Shown: positions 42,834 through 64,000 of the stretch, piece after piece
Position numbering within the stretch: position 1 is the first letter of the stretch
How the letters are laid out: each line of letters starts with the position of its first letter
Assembly (NCBI RefSeq): GCF_964355755.1
Contig: NC_092677.1
Location: forward strand, 7,073,001 to 7,137,000
Reading direction: 5' to 3'
Source of the DNA: Antedon mediterranea
Taxonomy: Eukaryota > Echinodermata > Crinoidea > Comatulida > Antedonidae
DNA length: 64,000 nt
The notes under the pieces: model-generated
What the model was told of the DNA's origin: nothing
Databases searched by the model: none
What the model saw: only the letters and a program-made list of their open reading frames with translations
Program-made: the position numbers and the translations under genes

Positions 42834-42861
42834 GTTGGGCAAGTAAGCGAAGCAAAGTGAA
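42834..42861 (+). other. 5' UTR part of the ligase first coding exon
   Basis: A clear acceptor (TTTCCCTCGTAG, ending at 42833) precedes 28 nt of untranslated sequence and then the ATG. At least one non-coding exon must therefore lie upstream. Confidence 0.6.
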
Positions 42862-58183
<15,322 letters not shown>

Positions 58184-58240
58184 AGACAACATGTACACAA
58201 AGGCACCACAAAGATCACACCCAGAGTACCAAGCACCAAC

Positions 58241-58246
58241 AATAAA
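58241..58246 (+). terminator. Ligase polyadenylation signal
   Basis: AATAAA lies 58 nt past the stop codon. If used, the 19-bp minisatellite that follows is excluded from, or lies at the edge of, the mature 3' UTR. Further AATAAA-like words occur later (about 58955). Confidence 0.5.
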
Positions 58247-58269
58247 TATTAATAGATATCACTATAAGT

Positions 58270-58645
58270 GAAAGCTGCCATCCTGGTGGATAACTGCCAC
58301 TGTGGTGGAAAGCTGCCACGGTTGCAGAAAGCTACCACTATGATGGAAAGCTGCTACAGTGCCACTATCAAGCTGCCACCATGACCGAAAGCTACCACTA
58401 TGATGGGAAGCTTCCATCATGATGCAAAGCTGCCACTGTGGCGGTAAGCTGCCACTGCGACAGAAAGCTGCCACCATGGCAGAAACTATATTGTAAGCAG
58501 CCACCATAATGTAAAGCTGACTGATGGATAAGTAACATCTGCAACCATGGCAGAAACTTACCACTATGATGAAAAGCTGACACCATGATCATTGCTGCTA
58601 TGGCAGAAAGTTGCATCCACAACATAAAACTACCACCATGATGGA
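58270..58645 (+). repeat. 19-bp minisatellite just downstream of the ligase stop
   Basis: Units of GAAAGCTGCCACTGTGGTG, about nineteen, are highly diverged from one another. They carry variants such as GAAAGCTACCACTATGATG. It starts 87 bp after the stop codon. Confidence 0.9.
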
Positions 58646-60950
58646 AAGTGGCATCGGTCGCCGGATTTAATAACCAGTAGCACTAAGGTGGTTATTTACA
58701 TAAACCAGGTGTGATGCTGTGGAAACAAAATTAATCAAATTCATTTATTGTCACTTCCATTGAGTTAGTTGCATCTAGGAAGCAATATTATATCTTTGTA
58801 ATTGATTATTATAATTATTATTCAACTAAATTTAAAGATTGTATATAGTTTTAAATGGGATAGAAAGAAAATGGAGATGATTTTAGAAAAGTCATTTCTC
58901 ATTAAATTATAAACGATTAGTAATATAATTTTTTTATCTATATATCACATGTAAAATAAAATCTAAAGCACTTAAGTAATAATCAAATTAAATTATGACT
59001 CACTTCCTTTTAAAAAATACCTTACCCATATTTTTTAAAGAAATGTTTTGTTCCTTCGAAGCATTATAAATATATATATATATAATTTTACCTTTCACTA
59101 GTACTAGGTCTACCAGTGGATACCTTCTGGGTTCTCTTAATAGAGGTGTCCCCTTCACGTACTTTAATAATATAGTTTATGAAGGCTAGGCTATCAAGTG
59201 AAATACACTTGCAGATCAGTCAACCTGTTGAGTGATGTGACTATAGCTCCTTTGAATCAACCAATCGGGTGCAGAGATTTATATTGCTGCTGCCAATCGG
59301 ATACATACTTTTAAAATCTGAGCACAATTATGTTATCTATTACAACAAACTAATAGGCATGCTGATTTCTGTTAACTGAAGTGAATGTGCAACAGATTGG
59401 ACGAGATATTTATTCATTGGAGTTCCTATGCAAAACATACCATCATTACAATGCCCTCATCAAAGTGAGATCCAGCTATCATTTTGATGATAGGGGTGAT
59501 TGGTTAAATGTCTACTGTCATGTATGTTCACCCCTACAACTGCGTTCACACTGATTCGGTCAGGTCGGCGGCGAGCATTATTTTTTCCTGTCGGGTTCAG
59601 ACAGCAATTATGAATTATTCAGCTAAGTTGTATAGATATATACTATCATACATGTTTTTTTTTTTTATTGAGAGAATATTTAGAAGGTTAGGTTAAGGTT
59701 AGAAAATAATTTCATATATTCATAATATCTGCCTTTAACGTGATAGGAGGAAAAAAAAAATGTTTTGTAGGGAATCTGAAATGATTTAGCATGATCGGTT
59801 CTATTTATACGGCCACTACCCGAATCCGTACACAGTGTGAATGCATCTTAAACATGATCAGGTGCAGGTAGTCCGTACCTCTATTTTGATTTATATAGGT
59901 ACTGGTGGTTCAGTTGCATTTTAATTTAGTGAATGTGGTTGAAAAATACCGTGTATGTTGTTAGGAAGATGTTTTAATTAATCACAAAGTGGATTAAGTG
60001 AATTTGAAGGGGTATGCATAAAGTTTTGAGTATAACAATATTTTTTGTAGTACAAGAAATCTACAACAAATGCTCCAATATAATTACCCTTTTCACATCT
60101 GCGCAGTATCCAGGTTTACGTAGTGTGAATCCAATTTTGTGGGAGGAGGGGTGGGGAGAGGACCAAGAAAGATTAGTAATTATTTGGTGTCTCGAGTGTA
60201 AGATTACAAATTTACTCTTCCCTGGTCCCAACTTCTCATCTTGTGACTTGGCAAGGTTCGCGAATGATGACAACGTGTAATACATCGAGAGATCAAAATA
60301 TACATATATACAGATGTGACAAGGGTATAATAAAAACACTAAAGATTCACCTAAATCCGAACACTATTTTGTTTTTTTTTGTTAGTAAGTTACTCTATAC
60401 AGATGAGCATGGAAAAATATTTTGGTATTGATTATTTTTTAACGTATTCGTTCTGCCTCTTGATTAATATAAAGAAAATCATGACTATAATTGTAAATGT
60501 ATGTTAAATGTATAAAACTCATAATGATTGCACTACTAATTTAATTGTGCATATTATATGGATGGTATATATTTGGGCATATTAAAAAAAATAGAATTTA
60601 TTTAATGTATTTTGTATGAAATAAGGTTTTATGGGGATACAAAAATAATATGTGTGTGCGTGTGTCAAGAATGATTAATTATTCAGGTCAGAGGTTATAT
60701 GGTATAACACGTTAACTTTACCATAATTAGTATGAATTTAATTTTGTGTACATATAAAATGAAAAGATATGAAATGCGTTTTAAAACAATTGCAGATTTT
60801 TTTCACTGTAACTCTGGCTTTTTGATGTTGTTATTCCTTGATAATTAAACAGCAAAATTGAGAGGTAAATTAATAGTAATAGTCGTTTATTTTATAATAA
60901 AAATTATCTTAGTAGATAATCATTCTGTGTGAAAAGCATGTATGATGGAA
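58646..60950. other. Downstream region, no gene seen
   Basis: AT-rich. It contains one MITE (59541-59845), a (TA)n run near 59070-59084 and a GTGTCC-type dispersed repeat near 59120-59165. Open frames are short and lack protein character. Confidence 0.5.
59541..59845. mobile_element. MITE with TGCGTTCACACTG ends
   Basis: Left end TGCGTTCACACTGATTCGG and right end CCGAATCCGTACACAGTGTG AATGCA are inverted repeats with an indel. The interior is AT-rich and non-coding. Confidence 0.6.
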
Positions 60951-60954
60951 ATGT

Positions 60955-63900
60955 CCAAAAAACGACTTTATTCTCTGTAGTACTATAGTACAGAGTTACT
61001 ATGGCTTACTATTTTTCAAAAATGGCCAAATTTCGAACCTTTATTTTTCGACAAAACTGGTTTCTATGGCACTATAAGATGATGATAATGCAATATATGA
61101 TAATATATAGCATTATTATCGCATATTAATTGAATAAAAAAAACCTGATATTTTGGTGATTTTTCGAAAAAATCCTTGTACTATACTGCCCCGTCATGAA
61201 AGAAACGACTCAACTGCATAAAGCAAAGTTTTGAGATAATCAACAAAACGTGTTCTTGTTTTAGCTCTTCACGTGTGGAGATAATATTATTTTGATTAGC
61301 TTAATAAACATGCGCAGAGGCGAATAATGGGTTCTGCGCATGTCAATTGTGCTATACTAACCAGTTTTATCAAAAAATATAAAGGTCGAAAATTTGCCAT
61401 TTTTTGAAAAATCCCTGTACTATAGTACAGGGAAATTTTCAAAAAATGACCGATTTTCGACCGTTTTATTTTTGGACATAAATGGTTACTATTGAAAAAT
61501 AAACATGCGCAGAGTCGAATAATGGGTTCTGTGCATGTCAATTGTGCCATAGTAACCAGTTTTATCGAAAAATAAAAAGGTCAAAATTTGCCCTTTTTGG
61601 AAAAATCCCTGTACTATAGTACAGGAAAATTTTTGAGAAATGGCCGATTTCCGACCCTTTTATTTTTCGATAAAACTGGTTACTATAGCACAATTGACAT
61701 GCGCAGAGTCGAATAATGGGTTCTGAGCATGTCAATTGTGCTATAGTAACCAGTTTTGACATAAATGGTTACTATAGCATAATAAACATGTGCAGAGGCG
61801 AATAATGGGTTCTGCGCATGTCAATTGTGCTATAGTAACCAGTTTTATCGAAAAATAAAAAGGTAGAAAATTTGCAATTTTTTGAAAAATCCCTGTACTA
61901 TAGTACAGGAAAATTTCCGAAAAATGGCCGATTTTTTACCCTTTTATTTTTTGACATAAATGGTTACTATTGCATAATAAACATCCGCAGAGACGAATAA
62001 TGGGTTCTGCGCATATAAATTGTGCTATAGTAACGAGTTTTGGCATAAATGGTTACTATAGCATAATAAACATGCGCAGAGGCGAATAATGTGTTCTGCG
62101 CATGTCAATTGTGCTATAGTAACCAGTTTTATCGAAAAATAAAAAGGTCAAAAATTTGCCATTTTTTGAAAAATCCCTGTAGTACAGGAAAATTTCCGAA
62201 AAATGGCCGATTTTCGACCCTTTTATTTTTTGACATAAATGGTTACTATTGCATAATAAACATGCGCAGAGACGAATAATGGGTTCTGCGCATATAAATT
62301 GCGCTATAGTAACGAGTTTTGACATAAATGGTTACTATAGCATAATAAACATGCGCAGAGGCGAATAATGTGTTCTGCGCATGTCAATTGTGCTATTGTA
62401 ACCAGTTTTATCGAAAAATAAAAAGGTCGAAAATTTTCAATTTTTTGAAAAATCCCTATACTATAGTACAGGACAATTTCCGAAAAATGGCCGATTTTCG
62501 ACCCTTTTATTTCTTGACATAAATGGTTAATAAACATGCGCAGAGACGAATAATGGGTTCTGCGCATATAAATTGTGCTATAGTAACGAGTTTTGACATA
62601 AATGGTTACTATAGCAAAATAAACATGCGCAGAGGCGAATAATATGTTCTGCGCATGTCAATTGTGCTATAGTAACCAGTTTTATCGAAAAATTTTCAAT
62701 TTTTTGAAAAATCCCTGTACTATAGTACAGGAAAATTTCCGAAAAATGGCCGATTTTCGACCTTTTTATCGAAAAATAAAAAGGTCGAAAATTTGCAATT
62801 TTTTTGAAAAATCCCTGGCCGAAAAATGGCCGATTTTCGACCCTTTTATTTCTTGACATAAATGGTTAATATTGCATAATAAACATGCGCAGAGACGAAT
62901 AATGGGTTCTGCGCATATAAATTGTGCTATAGTAACGAGTTTTGACATAAATGGTTACTATAGCATAATAAACATGCGCAGAGACGAATAATGGGTTCTG
63001 CGCATATAAATTGTGCTATAGTAACGAGTTTTGACATAAATGGTTACTATAGCATAATAAACATGCGCAGAGGCGAATAATGGGCATGTCAATTGTGCTA
63101 TTGTAACCAGTTTTATCGAAAAATAAAAAGTTCGAAAATTTGCAATTTTTTGAAAAATCCCTGTATTATAGTACAGGAAAATTTCCGAAAAATGGCCGAT
63201 TTTTTACCCTTTTATTTTTTGACATAAATGGTTACTATTGCATAATAAACATGCGCAGAGACGAATAATGGGTTCTGCGCATGTCAATTGTGCTATAGTA
63301 ACGAGTTTTGACATAAATGGTTACTATAGCATAATAAACATGCGCAGAGGCGAATAATGTGTTCTGCGCATGTCAATTGTGCTATTGTAACCAGTTTTAT
63401 CGAAAAATAAAAAGGTCGAAAATTTGCAATTTTTTGAAAAATCCCTGTACTATAGTACAGGAAAATTTCCGAAAAATGGCCGATTTTCGACCCTTTTATT
63501 TCTTGACATAAATGGTTAATATGGCATAATAAACATGCGCAGAGACGAATAATGGGTTCTGTGCATATAAATTGTGCTATAGTAACGAGTTTTGACATAA
63601 ATGGTTACTATAGCATAATAAACAAGCGCAGAGGCGAATAATGGGTTCTGCGCATGTCAATTGTGCTATAGTAACCAGTTTTATCGAAAAATAAAAAGGT
63701 AGAAAATTTGCCATTTTTTAAAAAATCCCTGTACTATAGTACAGGAAAATTTCCGAAAAATGGCCGATTTTTTACTCTTTTATTTTTTGACATAAATGGT
63801 TACTATTGCATAATAAACATGCGCAGAGACGAATAATGGGTTCTGCGCATATAAATTGTGCTATAGTAACGAGTTTTGACATAAATGGTTACTATAGCAT

Positions 63901-64000
63901 AATAAAGATGCGCAGAGGCGAATAATAAGTTCTGCGCATGTCAATTGTGCTATAGTAACCAGTTTTATCGAAAAATAAAAAGGTCGAAAATTTGCCATTT
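60955..64000 (+). repeat. Satellite array B: ~285-bp monomers built of two fold-backs
   Basis: A degenerate start at about 60955-61200 leads into tandem monomers with a ~285-bp period, seen as the 18-bp palindrome CCTGTACTATAGTACAGG near 61893, 63161, 63446 and 63731. Shorter and deleted units also occur. One fold-back has arms TGGTTACTATAGCA and CATGCGCAGA around a ~14-nt loop. The other has ~48-bp arms (AAAATAAAAAGGTCGAAAAT) meeting at CCTGTACTATAGTACAGG without a loop. The array continues past the window. Overlapping frames on both strands are artefacts of the palindromes. Confidence 0.93.

Noticed and set aside
61296-63598. Series of 60-100-codon minus-strand frames with a shared cysteine-rich wording
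   Set aside because: They repeat with the satellite B period, overlap frames on the other strand and lack start context; they are satellite translations.

Overview
The window is nuclear DNA of a metazoan. Genes are split by many short GT-AG introns, base composition is AT-rich, and MITEs, tRNA-derived SINEs, LINEs and satellites are abundant. The three proteins are clear animal orthologues. The repeat style (TAGGCCTA clusters, many small terminal-inverted-repeat elements) suggests a marine invertebrate deuterostome such as an echinoderm. That lineage call is inference only; nothing in the window proves it.

Layout. (1) 1-10.4 kb is a repeat block. Arrays of a ~104-bp monomer, each carrying a near-perfect 37-bp hairpin, lie in one orientation at 1-2.8 kb and 4.1-4.4 kb and in the opposite orientation at 6.8-7.9 kb and 9.2-10.4 kb. 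Fold-back elements and a 15-bp minisatellite present in inverted copies lie between them. (2) 10.4-17.3 kb holds a seven-exon PSMB5 gene (proteasome beta-5 subunit) with three CCAAT-type boxes just upstream. (3) 20.0-27.6 kb holds a ten-exon SLC7 light-chain amino-acid transporter of LAT type. (4) 27.6-42.8 kb has no recognised host coding exon. It holds MITEs, an internally deleted Harbinger-like DNA transposon, a candidate promoter with two abutting E-boxes, and a near full-length L1/Tx1-type LINE with a 13-bp target-site duplication and a 48-nt poly(A). (5) 42.8-58.2 kb holds a twenty-coding-exon WWP1/WWP2/ITCH-type HECT ubiquitin ligase (C2, four WW, HECT). Its introns carry three minisatellites, with a fourth just downstream. 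(6) 61-64 kb is a second satellite, of ~285-bp monomers that are fold-backs almost end to end; it runs off the window.

All three host genes are on the + strand. They share a broad theme of protein turnover and amino-acid supply (proteasome, transporter, ubiquitin ligase), but the spacing and separate promoters give no evidence of co-regulation. Splice phases were checked by hand. PSMB5 gives 261 codons, the transporter 522 and the ligase 854, all in frame with no internal stop. Most other open frames are translations of repeats. The most unusual material is the two palindromic satellites and the nested inverted architecture of the first 10 kb.
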